Counted from the stretch's first letter, positions 52,091 through 62,060 are shown. The stretch: 64,000 bases of DNA from Cellvibrio sp. UBA7661 (GCA_002483365.1 DLHT01000006.1:62001-126000), one strand, 5' to 3'. Notes: generated by a model from the sequence alone, not told the origin. Program-made: numbers and translations.

Positions 52091-53608
52091 CTACACAGAG
52101 GTTTTTTTTACTGCGCAATGCTGCTGGATATATTCTGCGTGATCTGGCATTTTCATAACTGTTTCGCGAACGCTGCGTGCATTCTCTCGCATCAAAGTTG
52201 CGAGATGCTCTTTATCAAATGCATCAACCAACGGATGATATTTTCTCGGCCGAACCTTCATGCCTTCAAGGATCGAACACCAGCTATCCATGGTGAAGAA
52301 CTGGCCAGGAATATGCTCTATCTGACCGCGCTCGCGGAATAAACTGATTTTTTCACGCAAAGAATCCGGCACCGGCATAGTCTGGCACCAATGCCAGAAC
52401 TCAGTATCATCGCGGCCACTGGTGCAATAATGCAAAATAATAAAATCGCGAATTTCCTGATAATCCACATTCATTTTTTGATTAAAGGCCTGCTCTGTAT
52501 AAGCTTCAAAATCGCGGTCAGGAAAGTGACGAATAAAATGCACCAGAGTTTTATGCACCAGATGAATCGCTGTAGATTCCAAGGGTTCAAGAAAACCCGA
52601 TGCCAGCCCCAAGGCCAAACAGTTGTTGTGCCAAATTTTTTTGCGCCGCCCGGTGGTAAAAGGAATAACTCGCGGTTCATTGAGTAGCTTGCCTGTGACC
52701 GCTTTACGCAAAGTATCAATCGCTTGCTCATCCGAACAGTATTGACTGGAAAACACGTAACCATTGCCGGTGCGATGCTGTAATGGAATTTTCCAGGTCC
52801 AACCGGCCTCGCGTGCAGTCGCGATAGTGTAAGGATGCAAGCCGCTGGTGTTTTCTGTTTGCACCGCAACCGCACGGTTACACGGCAAGTAATGTGTCCA
52901 ATCTTCATAACCAATATTAAGCGCACCTTCAATCAGTAATCCTTTAAAGCCGGTGCAATCAATAAAAAAATCACTGGTAAGGGTCTGCCCATTATCCAAT
53001 TCAAGTGAATGAATAAATTGCCGTTCATCCACCACAACCTTATTAACAGTTGCTTCAATTCTTTCTACGCCGCGCGTTTTGCACAATTCACGTAAATAAC
53101 GCGCGGCCAATATCGCATCCAAATGCAGTGCATGACTGAAACTATTCAACACCCAGTTTTGTTGTGGGGGCGGGCGCAGCATAAAGCGTTGGTTTTCAGC
53201 CATGATGGCGCAAGGTGAATGATCAAGCCAACGGGTGGCATTGCCATCTGTAACATTTTTTAACCACAGCTGATAAAACTCAAAACCATTCACATCCTGC
53301 CCGACACGGCCAAACGGATGAAAAAATTGTTTACCCGGTTTTAGCCAATCATCAAAGCGAATGCCCAACTTGAATGTGGCCGATGTGGCTTCAACAAATT
53401 CTTTAAGATTGATCTGGCAGGTGCGCAAAAAATCCATGATTGTGGGCACGGTGGATTCACCTACTCCAATGGTCGCAATATCCGGTGCTTCAATTACCGT
53501 GATTTTTATCCGGCTACCTTGCAATGCAGAAGAGAGCAAACTGGCGGCCATCCAACCTGCAGTGCCACCGCCCACAATACAGATTGAATTCAAGGTATTT
53601 TTTTGCAT
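52091..53608 (-). CDS. Tryptophan-halogenase-family flavoprotein C
   Basis: 505 residues. ICIVGGGTAGWMAASLL, GVGESTVPTI, Lys80 in SATFKLGIRFDDW, GWTWKIPLQHRTGNG and GFLEPLESTAIHL are all conserved. It resembles A and E more than B. First gene after TBDR 2 but separated from it by a strong terminator, so it needs its own promoter in the 48 bp that remain, or read-through. The unit continues with the cupin gene and halogenase B. Confidence 0.92.
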   Translation of the reverse strand: MQKNTLNSICIVGGGTAGWMAASLLSSALQGSRIKITVIEAPDIATIGVGESTVPTIMDFLRTCQINLKEFVEATSATFKLGIRFDDWLKPGKQFFHPFGRVGQDVNGFEFYQLWLKNVTDGNATRWLDHSPCAIMAENQRFMLRPPPQQNWVLNSFSHALHLDAILAARYLRELCKTRGVERIEATVNKVVVDERQFIHSLELDNGQTLTSDFFIDCTGFKGLLIEGALNIGYEDWTHYLPCNRAVAVQTENTSGLHPYTIATAREAGWTWKIPLQHRTGNGYVFSSQYCSDEQAIDTLRKAVTGKLLNEPRVIPFTTGRRKKIWHNNCLALGLASGFLEPLESTAIHLVHKTLVHFIRHFPDRDFEAYTEQAFNQKMNVDYQEIRDFIILHYCTSGRDDTEFWHWCQTMPVPDSLREKISLFRERGQIEHIPGQFFTMDSWCSILEGMKVRPRKYHPLVDAFDKEHLATLMRENARSVRETVMKMPDHAEYIQQHCAVKKTSV

Positions 53609-53656
53609 TGTCAGTATCTATTCGATTAAGTGTCTAGCAATCATAGTAGCAACCAT

Positions 53657-53693
53657 AAAAAAAGCGCGCAGTAAAATTGCTGCGCGCTTTTTT
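53657..53693. terminator. Strong hairpin terminator between TBDR 2 and halogenase C
   Basis: GCGCGCAG (53664-53671) pairs with CTGCGCGC (53680-53687) around an 8-nt loop, flanked by A7 and T6. On the minus strand it is a complete terminator 41 bp after the receptor stop. It is symmetrical enough to work both ways. Confidence 0.88.
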
Positions 53694-53734
53694 GTACAAC
53701 ATCCAATTAACTATTTTTTAACAACAATAGCCAA

Positions 53735-56700
53735 TTAGAAGGTTGCGCGAAGGCTCAGCGCATAACGACGGTCGGTAGTGAAATTCAACGCGTCAGTTCT
53801 GGTACCAGCCTCATTCATTTGATAAGAGGTTTTGGTTTCGGTGTTCAGCAAGTTGCTGCCTTCAACACCGATTTTCCAGTTATCGTTAATGGTGTAGTAC
53901 AAGCTCGCATCCATCATACCGGCAGATTTCGCATAAACCGGAGAGAAGTCCTCAGATTCACGCAAGGTCAACAGGTATTCTGAACGCCAGGTGTAGGCCA
54001 GACGGAATGAAATATCGTTGTATTCGTACATACCAACAATGTTCATGTTCTCGTCGGAGTAACCTTGCAGTGGCAAGCCGCTGAATACACGGAAGGTGTT
54101 GCGCTCATCTACGATAGGCTGACCCGCCGAGTTGAAGCGAGTGCTTGGGCCTACTGCACCATTTGGATCTTCCAAGCCATTCTGGTCGATGTAGGTGAAG
54201 TTAAATTGCAGACCTAAACCGCTCCAGGCACCTGGCAACATGTCGTAGAACTGCGAGTAAGAAAACTCAGCACCGCGGATGGTACCGGAACCGGTGTTCG
54301 CCGGGCCGTAAGCAGCGAGGGTGTGCATAGTCCCTTCGTGCTCAATGTCCAGATCAAACCCTCTGTTGCGGATAATGTTGTCCAGCTCTTTGTGGAACAG
54401 GCCAACACTCAATGAACCCGCAGTTGCAAAGTACCATTCAGTGGTCAAGTCAAAGTTAACTGACTCTTCCGGCTCAAGGAATGGGTTGCTCGCCTCAGCA
54501 TTCAACGACACGCTCTCGATACCGATTGGCTTGTTGGTCGAGCTTTGCGGCTGTGATTCATCCTGCAGCTCTGGATCAACATCCAAACCAACGATTACAC
54601 GGTTACGAGTATCTACCAGACTTGGGAAGTACAAGCCTTTGGATGCGCCAAAGCGAATCACTACGTCATCAGTAATACCAAAGGTCATGTTCAAGCTTGG
54701 CAATACGGTGTCGTAATCAGTGCCTTTAACGGTGCTCTTCAGCGATTCGCCACTGGCAAGTGCGTAAAGCGCTGGGTATTCCGCTTGAAGGAATACTTCT
54801 GCTTCACCGCCACGGCTGGTGGTTGGTGGCAATACCATAAAGCCGGACGATTCCAACTCATAACTCACGTAGCGTAAACCAACGTTACCTTTGATCGGCA
54901 CTGCCAGATCAGCGAATTCGAAGTCACCACGCACGTAGAATTCGGTGCGTTCTTCATTCGATTCACTGACATCGTGATTCGCGAAGTGGCTATTGCGGCC
55001 TTCCATATCTTCATAGGGAATTGCACAACCGCCGCTGCCGTCGGCCGCGTTACCAGCAGAATCACCTTGGGTAGACCAACCATCTGCACAGCCATCACGC
55101 AATGTTTGAGGATAGTTTCTTACCAGGTCGAGACGTGGGAACAGGAAGCTCTGTACATCGCCATTCAGCACCTTGCCATTGTAGTAATCAGAGAAATCAA
55201 CGCGGTCATACAAGTCAGGGCGGTTCGCCGCTGCTGACATCACACGCTGCTCATTCACCCATGGGGTAGAGATAGGAGACCAACCGGCATATTCGGTGTC
55301 GCGCACGGTCAGGGTTTTATCGGTGAAGTAGATACCGCTCTTGACTGCGGTTATCACGCCATCGAGCGCGTATTCCACATCGACTTTAAAGGCATCTGCT
55401 TTGGCGTTGTTCAGCTCTTCTTGCTGCATACCTGAGCCGATAAATACTTCAGGCTGGAATGCCGCTTGATCAATCCAACCAGTGAAGTCGGTATCGCTCA
55501 GGAATTCGATATTGGGAACACTGCCGCGCAAATCCAGATAGTAAGGCAGCAAGGTACCAACAGCGGCAGCGCCACCACGGGTTTGGCCAGACAAGCTGTA
55601 GTTGTGAACCAACTTCTCGGAATCGATGTGTTGGAAATCCAGCTCGACTTTCAAACGATCGTTGGGTGTGAGCGACAAATTGAACGAGGTATCTTCAACG
55701 GTGTTTTCGTTGTAGTTCCAGCGAGTGATGTAAAAGAGTGGTACATCAGCACTGATACCAACGCCAACACCTGAAGTCAGGAAGCCGTTGCTATCAAAGG
55801 TGCGCTCATAACCTTCGTCTGATTTATCCAGCCAATCGTGAGAGCCCGCCATAAAGCCTTTGAAGCCTTGGGCTGCATGTCCAACACGGCGCTCTTGCCA
55901 TTCCAGCGATGCCTTGGAATTGATGTGTTCCAAGGTTGCGGTAATAGTCTCGTCGGCATTAGCCCACTGCAGCGAGGTGGTGAAGCCGGTACGCTCACGG
56001 TCGTTTTCCGCCGTGCTCATATGGATCTGTGAAGGGGTGTAATAAGTCACACCATCAGGTTGACCGGTAATTGCAGTACCTTCATATTTTGGTACATAGG
56101 CTGCTGCATCTTCTTCAGTGTACTGACCTGCACCCGCTTCGAGTTGCGCAGGAGTACATTCACGCCAGTCGCCAATACCAATCATACAAGGAGCTGACCA
56201 TTGACCGGCAACAACACCAGGAGACGGAGTACCCCAGACGTCATAAGAGAAAGTATCTACAGGTCCACGACTCTGGAAGTTACCCAAGCCAACACCATCG
56301 CCGCGCGATTGATACTCTGATTGGGAACCCGCAATCAAGAAACCAAACTTACCGGCACTGGTCTCCCAGCTATCAGCAAACAATGCAGAGAAAGACGGCG
56401 TTACTTCTTCACGGAAATCACCGTAGTTAGCTTTAGCATTGAAAGAAAGCAAACGTTCATTCGAATCAAATGGTTTGCGGGTAATCAGGTTAACAGTACC
56501 GGCAATACCACCAGAAATTTTGTCAGCCGTTTGGTTTTTGGCAACTTCTACAGCCCCCAGCAATTCCGCCGGGAAATCTTCATAGCTCAGGCCACCCCAT
56601 GGGTTTGCACTGAATGCATCGCGGCCGTTAATTTCAGAGCGAACACGGTCAAGACCACGCACCAATACACCAGTACCTTCATCAGCATAGTGCTTGGGGT

Positions 56701-57013
56701 CATCAGATGATGCGAAACGCTCAATGGTTACACCAGGAACACGTTGCAATGCTTCGGTTACTGATTTATCCGGCAGCGCGCCGATGTCGCTTGCAGTAAT
56801 CACATCAACAACAGTATCCGCATTACGCTTTAATTCTTGTGCAGAATTAATACTGTTCTTCATGCCGGTAACAACTACCTCTTCCAGATTTTCATCTGCA
56901 GGAGCAGTTTGCGCGAACGTAGGTACGCTCAATGCCATGATTGAAACGGCGAGCAAGGATTTTTTGAATCCTTTACTGCGCATTTCGGTCACATTGTTTT
57001 TACTTTTAAACAT
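53735..57013 (-). CDS. TonB-dependent receptor 2 (Xanthomonas/Caulobacter type)
   Basis: 1092 residues from ATG 57013 with AAGGGG 7 nt upstream, the same leader as TBDR 1; the frame extends to 57100. Signal LLAVSIMALSVPTFAQ, TonB box NLEEVVVTGMK, plug (ITASDIGALPDKSVTEALQRV; TGVLVRGLDRVRSEIN) and barrel ending YALSLRATF. Clearly paralogous to TBDR 1 but with a different set of surface loops, so probably another oligosaccharide size or type. Followed by a terminator, then halogenase C. Confidence 0.93.
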   Translation of the reverse strand: MFKSKNNVTEMRSKGFKKSLLAVSIMALSVPTFAQTAPADENLEEVVVTGMKNSINSAQELKRNADTVVDVITASDIGALPDKSVTEALQRVPGVTIERFASSDDPKHYADEGTGVLVRGLDRVRSEINGRDAFSANPWGGLSYEDFPAELLGAVEVAKNQTADKISGGIAGTVNLITRKPFDSNERLLSFNAKANYGDFREEVTPSFSALFADSWETSAGKFGFLIAGSQSEYQSRGDGVGLGNFQSRGPVDTFSYDVWGTPSPGVVAGQWSAPCMIGIGDWRECTPAQLEAGAGQYTEEDAAAYVPKYEGTAITGQPDGVTYYTPSQIHMSTAENDRERTGFTTSLQWANADETITATLEHINSKASLEWQERRVGHAAQGFKGFMAGSHDWLDKSDEGYERTFDSNGFLTSGVGVGISADVPLFYITRWNYNENTVEDTSFNLSLTPNDRLKVELDFQHIDSEKLVHNYSLSGQTRGGAAAVGTLLPYYLDLRGSVPNIEFLSDTDFTGWIDQAAFQPEVFIGSGMQQEELNNAKADAFKVDVEYALDGVITAVKSGIYFTDKTLTVRDTEYAGWSPISTPWVNEQRVMSAAANRPDLYDRVDFSDYYNGKVLNGDVQSFLFPRLDLVRNYPQTLRDGCADGWSTQGDSAGNAADGSGGCAIPYEDMEGRNSHFANHDVSESNEERTEFYVRGDFEFADLAVPIKGNVGLRYVSYELESSGFMVLPPTTSRGGEAEVFLQAEYPALYALASGESLKSTVKGTDYDTVLPSLNMTFGITDDVVIRFGASKGLYFPSLVDTRNRVIVGLDVDPELQDESQPQSSTNKPIGIESVSLNAEASNPFLEPEESVNFDLTTEWYFATAGSLSVGLFHKELDNIIRNRGFDLDIEHEGTMHTLAAYGPANTGSGTIRGAEFSYSQFYDMLPGAWSGLGLQFNFTYIDQNGLEDPNGAVGPSTRFNSAGQPIVDERNTFRVFSGLPLQGYSDENMNIVGMYEYNDISFRLAYTWRSEYLLTLRESEDFSPVYAKSAGMMDASLYYTINDNWKIGVEGSNLLNTETKTSYQMNEAGTRTDALNFTTDRRYALSLRATF

Positions 57014-57256
57014 ATCCAACCCCTTAGTTGTTTTCTCTCGTATTAAACCCACGGAAGCGTATAACCAGAGAAGCCATACGCACCTAACTGAGCATTCCAT
57101 TTACTGCATTTTTACTACTTTTTACTGCTAATTCACTTGTCGTTGTTTTTGTGCAAACGCAAAAAATACTTCGGCAATGCGACAACATCAAAACTATTAA
57201 AAACGGAGCAACGTCCGAATTTAACACCTGCTTTTTATCGACTCTATATGCAAATC

Positions 57257-57288
57257 AAAATCGAACGCTGCGTTACTAAAAGTCGAAC
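57257..57288 (-). promoter_or_regulatory. Direct-repeat operator candidate, TBDR 2
   Basis: AAAATCGAAC (57257-57266) and AAAGTCGAAC (57279-57288) on the + strand, 22 bp apart and 244-275 bp before the receptor start. The rest of the 57014-57382 gap has a short GCCATT/AATGGC hairpin (57301-57316) and no gene. Confidence 0.62.
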
Positions 57289-57382
57289 TTCTTACTTCAT
57301 GCCATTAAAAAATGGCTTTACACATACACCAACCTTTCAAAAAACTTAATGTATATTCAAAAAATTGGCTGATGTTTTTCGG

Positions 57383-59080
57383 TTATGCCACGGCATAACC
57401 CACCTTAATGTTTTTACCCGTTTTCATCTCGCCACCCGACAGCTGCATTTTTTCGCGCGCGGCTTGCAGATAATCGGCTTGCATAGGCATAGCGCCTGCC
57501 GCAGATGCCATCATGGTTTTCATTTTTTCCAAATTCTGGTTAATCCACACCTGATCCATTGTGCGCACCAGCGGATCGCAGCGCTGCGGCCAAAATCCAT
57601 TGCCTAACAATAAGGACGTCCAGATTCCGCTAGAAAATGTTTCATTTTCATAATGCGGAATTAACCCGCGTGTTTTAAACAGTTCCAGCTTGTGCAACAG
57701 CCGGTCGGATAATTGCGCGCGTGCGATGCTCTGCCAATAATCGGAATCCGTTACTGCAGCCAGTTGATAGTGCAACGCATGGAAATCGTCTATGTGGTCA
57801 AGCTCAAGATGAGTGAGGCGGTTGTATTCAACGCGGTTAAACACCGCATCCGCTTGCGCAGGAAAAAGGCTGAGCAAACGCAGCACCGCGCTTTGAACCA
57901 GATGTAATTTTCCTGCAGCCAATTGATCGGGGTTACTGGCAGCCTGGCCTATCGCAATGCAGTTGTTCTGCCAGAAGGTTGCGCGCCGCCCGGTGCGTAA
58001 TGGGTGAATTTTTACTGCAGATAGATCCGCATTCAGCGCAACCGATATTTGCTCATCGTTTGCAAAATCGGCGTGATAAAAATAATTTTTTCCAACATGT
58101 GTTTGTGTTGTACAGGTTTGAATCCAACCAGCCGCAGCCGGTTGTAATTGGCGCGCAACAGGAATAGCCGCGTCGGCACCTAATGGCTGCAAGCTGCTTG
58201 CCACTTGTGTCACAGGGGACTTACCGGAAACAGGCGTAACATTTGCTAATGGCAGCCATTCCACCTGTAATGTTTTTTCAATGAGTGCGGCCGTAATACC
58301 GGAACAGTCAATAAATAAATCGGCGGCGAGCAATCCGCTTTCATCTATCCAAAGGGAATTGATGTTGCGGTTTACTGTTGAATCAACACTGCCCAAACGA
58401 ATAGCTTTGATATTTCCGCTTTCATCCACCACAGCGCCGTCAGTTTGTGCCTGTATGTGTGCCACACCCATAGGTACCGCAAACGCAGATAAATATTCTG
58501 CATAGGCATTGGTGTTCAACGCCAAACCATAATCCAACGTAGAAAAAAGTGATGATGACTGCGCAGAAGGATGGCAAAAACGCCCCGCTTTGGCGGCAAC
58601 AGAGGCGAGTGCGTAGTCATCGTAGCTGTTGAAGTGGAATGGCTTACCACCAAGGTGGTGGCTGATTGTATATTGGGAGAATTCAATCCGATTGAGCATA
58701 AAACCGTGATCGACAAACGGCATAAAGTAGTGCTGTTGCGCAGAAGACCAGGCATTAAATTCGGTCGCCAATAAAAAACTGGCTCCGGTTTTCATTACCA
58801 AATCCAACTCGGAAATACCCAGCGCACGATGAAACGCAACACAGGCTGGTGTCGTGGCTTCGGTATGCAAATCGATTTCAATCTGCGCAGGGTTATCAAT
58901 AAGCGCTATTTCAATATTCAATCCGCGCAAGCCATTGGCCAACCCGGCAGCAACCGTCCAGCCCGTTATGCCGCCGCCCACAATAGCAATGCGTTTTATC
59001 GCGGCGGTATTGTTTTTCGCGCAGCCAACGTTGTCATTTTCGGACAAAAAAATACCGGTGTGTTTGGAGTTTTCTATCAT
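57383..59080 (-). CDS. Degenerate tryptophan-halogenase-family protein D
   Basis: 565 residues from ATG 59080, overlapping the halogenase E stop by 4 bp (ATGA). The FAD-type motif persists in altered form (IAIVGGGITGWTVAAGL), but the catalytic landmarks are gone: Leu103 stands at the Lys position (GASFLLATEFNAW), the GWxWxIP motif is replaced by GWIQTCTT, and the PLEST segment is replaced by ASNPDQLAAGK. The frame is nonetheless intact and ends in a long tail. Either a non-catalytic flavoprotein partner or regulator of E, or one with a different reaction. Confidence 0.85.
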   Translation of the reverse strand: MIENSKHTGIFLSENDNVGCAKNNTAAIKRIAIVGGGITGWTVAAGLANGLRGLNIEIALIDNPAQIEIDLHTEATTPACVAFHRALGISELDLVMKTGASFLLATEFNAWSSAQQHYFMPFVDHGFMLNRIEFSQYTISHHLGGKPFHFNSYDDYALASVAAKAGRFCHPSAQSSSLFSTLDYGLALNTNAYAEYLSAFAVPMGVAHIQAQTDGAVVDESGNIKAIRLGSVDSTVNRNINSLWIDESGLLAADLFIDCSGITAALIEKTLQVEWLPLANVTPVSGKSPVTQVASSLQPLGADAAIPVARQLQPAAAGWIQTCTTQTHVGKNYFYHADFANDEQISVALNADLSAVKIHPLRTGRRATFWQNNCIAIGQAASNPDQLAAGKLHLVQSAVLRLLSLFPAQADAVFNRVEYNRLTHLELDHIDDFHALHYQLAAVTDSDYWQSIARAQLSDRLLHKLELFKTRGLIPHYENETFSSGIWTSLLLGNGFWPQRCDPLVRTMDQVWINQNLEKMKTMMASAAGAMPMQADYLQAAREKMQLSGGEMKTGKNIKVGYAVA

Positions 59081-60636
59081 GAGAACACCCCATACAAACT
59101 CATTGCCGCAGGCGGCCAACTTTTTTCAGTATGGTCATCGCGGCAATAGCGCTGAATACTGTCGCTGTGAGAGGCCATAGTGCGCACTCCCGCGGTAATT
59201 GCATCGCGCATGCTGCGCAAATACTGTTGCAATTGACTCATATCCATTGCGTCCGCCAATGGATGATACCGATTGGCCGCAATGCCCTGCCCCAAATAAA
59301 CAGCAACCCAACTCGGCTCCAAAAACATGCCGCGTTTGTAGCGCTCTACGTGCCCCTGCTCGCGGAACAAATCCATTTTATATTTCAAGCTTTCAGGAAT
59401 TTGCATCGTCCGGCAATAATTCCAGAAAGCAGAATCATCACGCCCGGTCGCGTGGTAATGCAGGATTAAAAAGTCGCGGATGCGTTCATATTCCATCGCC
59501 AGCTCACGGTTAAATTCATCCGTGTTGGCAGCATCCATATCCGCATAGGGGAAAAATTCAATCAGCTTCATGATCGCAATTTGGATCAAATAAATACTGG
59601 TGGATTCCAATGGCTCAAGAAAACCACTTGAAAGGCCAATGGCAATACAGTTTTTATTCCATGAAGTTATGCGACGGCCCGTTTTAAAACGCAGGTAATT
59701 CAAATTGGCGAGTGGCTCACCATCAAGACTGGCAAGCAAATTCGCAGCAACCTCATCATCGCTGATGTAGTGGCTGCAATACACTTGCCCATTGCCGGTG
59801 CGGTTTTGCAAGGGGATACGCCACTGCCAACCGGCTGTCCGCGCAATTGCTTTGGTGTAAGGCAATGGCTCACTGGTTTTTGCCGACGGCACCGCAATAG
59901 CGCGGTCGCACGGCAACCAGTGACTCCAATCTTCAAACGCGGTGCCCAGCGTTTCATTAATCAATAAACCACGGAAACCCGAGCAATCAATAAATAAATC
60001 ACCTGCAATTATTTCACCGGAGTCAAGCTGTACTGATTGGATAAAACCGGTATCGGGATGCTGCACAACTGTGGTGATTTTCCCTTCGCAACGCGTTGCC
60101 CCGCGAGCGCAACTGTATTCACGCAAAAAACGTGCATACATAGAGGCATCGATATGGAAGGCATAACTGTATTTGGAAAAAAGCGAGCGTGAATCCGCCG
60201 CAGGATAAGCAAATTTTTCTGCATAGGCCGCCGCAACACCAACGGAATAATCGCTAATGTTGCTGGTATCACCCGCCTGATTTGCTTTCAGCCAATAATG
60301 ATGAAAACTGATGTCATTGTGGCTTTGGCCATAAATCCCGAACGGATGAATATAGGCATCGCCTACTTTTCCCCAGTTTGAAAACTCAATGCCTAATTTG
60401 TAAGTGGCATTGGTTTTTTTCATAAATTCATTTTCATCAATACCCAAAACTTCGTTGAAATAACGAATGTGCGGAACCGTCGCTTCACCCACGCCGACAG
60501 TTCCAATCACATCCGATTCCACGAGCGTGATGCGGTATTGTTTTGGCTGCAAAAATTTCGCGAGCGCGGCTGCGGTCATCCAACCGGCAGTACCGCCCCC
60601 GACGATAACAATGTTTTGCAGGCATTCAGTTTTCAT
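59077..60636 (-). CDS. Tryptophan-halogenase-family flavoprotein E
   Basis: 519 residues starting 2 bp after the GH18 stop. IVIVGGGTAGWMTAAAL, GVGEATVPHI, Lys80 in NATYKLGIEFSNW (the PrnA Lys79 position), GWQWRIPLQNRTGNG and GFLEPLESTSIYL are all present. Closest in motif to A. Cotranscribed with the chitinase upstream and halogenase D downstream, which makes it the most tightly linked to chitin breakdown. Confidence 0.93.
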   Translation of the reverse strand: MKTECLQNIVIVGGGTAGWMTAAALAKFLQPKQYRITLVESDVIGTVGVGEATVPHIRYFNEVLGIDENEFMKKTNATYKLGIEFSNWGKVGDAYIHPFGIYGQSHNDISFHHYWLKANQAGDTSNISDYSVGVAAAYAEKFAYPAADSRSLFSKYSYAFHIDASMYARFLREYSCARGATRCEGKITTVVQHPDTGFIQSVQLDSGEIIAGDLFIDCSGFRGLLINETLGTAFEDWSHWLPCDRAIAVPSAKTSEPLPYTKAIARTAGWQWRIPLQNRTGNGQVYCSHYISDDEVAANLLASLDGEPLANLNYLRFKTGRRITSWNKNCIAIGLSSGFLEPLESTSIYLIQIAIMKLIEFFPYADMDAANTDEFNRELAMEYERIRDFLILHYHATGRDDSAFWNYCRTMQIPESLKYKMDLFREQGHVERYKRGMFLEPSWVAVYLGQGIAANRYHPLADAMDMSQLQQYLRSMRDAITAGVRTMASHSDSIQRYCRDDHTEKSWPPAAMSLYGVFS

Positions 60637-60638
60637 GG

Positions 60639-61970
60639 CTATGCGTTGCGCCCCGTCTTTCCAACAATGTCAGATTGCCCAACAGCACCAGATTGTCTTG
60701 CGATGACAAACAGCACTAACAGCGCAAGAAAACACAAACCGATTGAGCCACCGCCGCCACCAGATGATTGACCAGCGTTGGATTTCACAGAGGACGCCGC
60801 TGTTGAGGAAGTAGGCGCAACGGACGCTGCAGTTGATGAGAGCGCAACAGACGAGGCAGCTTCACTGGCTGCGGATGAATTATTGCTGCTGGACGTACTG
60901 GCTGATTTTTTAATTTCGTCGTCAATCACTTTTAGCAAACTATTCGCGCCTGCTGCATCTTGCGATAATTCCCAAATCATAATGCCTGAGCCATGTTCCA
61001 AACCGAGTTTGGTTTTTGCCTGAATAGTTGCTGCACCGTTGTAGGTGATGTAATTGCAACCTGCGCAGGCATTGCCGATTAAATCGTTATTTGCAGCATC
61101 GGCACCAAATTCATTGAGAATACTGGCGTAGGTATAGTCGGATTTATAAGTGCCAAATCCATAACCATAAAACGGCACACCCAGCACTAATTGCTCTTTG
61201 GTCAGGCCGCGGTTTTTCCATACATTAACGTGGTCAACCGCCATCGCATACGTCGAATGCTGTGTACCGGCTGCGCCCCAACTTGGGCCAATCGCGTCAT
61301 AAGACATGATGTTGACGAAATCAAAATAGGGAATGGACGAAACCGGAATCATGCCACCGACATAACTTGCCGTAGCGCAGGTAAGCAATTTATTGCGGGC
61401 GACTAATTGCGCAGAGAGCGCTTGGATAAAAGGAGTGTAATTACCCGCGTTATCAATATTGGTGAGCAGTACGCCTTCGATATCGACATCAATACCATCA
61501 AGACCAAACTCTTCCATAAAAGCGATCAGGTTATCGACCAATTGTTGGCGATTGGCAGGCTGCAATAATGTCTCCCAATTACCCGAACAGGCTGGTATAA
61601 CTCCACCGGCAACTGATGCCAACACTTTCACGCCTGCCGCTTGCGCTTTATCAATCACATAACGCACGTCTGCTGCGGTTACATTGCCGCCTAGCATGCC
61701 GGGCATACAGGTCATCACCCCATTTTCCACCAGTTTCCCTTGCGCATTGGGGTTGGTGAACGACAAATTGATATGGGTTAACTTGCTTAAATCAGTTTTA
61801 TCAATCGCCGCTTTCATGTCAGTAAAACTGGCAATGTATCCGATGACTTTTGTCTCAGCCGATGCGCTACCTGCCCATAGGTTGATAGACATCATGCTCA
61901 GCAGCATACAAGCACTCACTACAGACAGGCGCTGCATTAATCGCTCACGGATATTGTTAATCATCTTCAT
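60639..61970 (-). CDS. GH18 chitinase with GlyGly-CTERM-like C-terminal anchor
   Basis: 443 residues from ATG 61970 with GGAG 8 nt upstream; the frame is open to 62039. The signal ends GSASAE. The GH18 active site is DGIDVDIEG (Asp158, Asp161, Asp163, Glu165), with SYDAIGPSW and MIWELSQDAAG. After a Ser/Ala-rich linker, the end has SGGGGGS, then a hydrophobic helix (IGLCFLALLVLFVIA) and Arg. This resembles GlyGly-CTERM tails cut by rhombosortase before type II secretion, although 15 or so residues follow the Arg. No carbohydrate-binding module. Same operon as halogenases E and D. Confidence 0.9.
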   Translation of the reverse strand: MKMINNIRERLMQRLSVVSACMLLSMMSINLWAGSASAETKVIGYIASFTDMKAAIDKTDLSKLTHINLSFTNPNAQGKLVENGVMTCMPGMLGGNVTAADVRYVIDKAQAAGVKVLASVAGGVIPACSGNWETLLQPANRQQLVDNLIAFMEEFGLDGIDVDIEGVLLTNIDNAGNYTPFIQALSAQLVARNKLLTCATASYVGGMIPVSSIPYFDFVNIMSYDAIGPSWGAAGTQHSTYAMAVDHVNVWKNRGLTKEQLVLGVPFYGYGFGTYKSDYTYASILNEFGADAANNDLIGNACAGCNYITYNGAATIQAKTKLGLEHGSGIMIWELSQDAAGANSLLKVIDDEIKKSASTSSSNNSSAASEAASSVALSSTAASVAPTSSTAASSVKSNAGQSSGGGGGSIGLCFLALLVLFVIARQSGAVGQSDIVGKTGRNA

Positions 61971-62060
61971 CACAGGTACTCCACTGTTATTCATTACACG
62001 GATTTGTAATGGTGCCGAATTAGTAACAGCGACCGACAAACCTGTGCTACCTGCATCCTC

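Noticed and set aside
57137..57349. 70-codon plus-strand frame in the TBDR 2 upstream region
   Set aside because: Overlaps the operator repeats, on the opposite strand to the locus, with no good ribosome-binding site.
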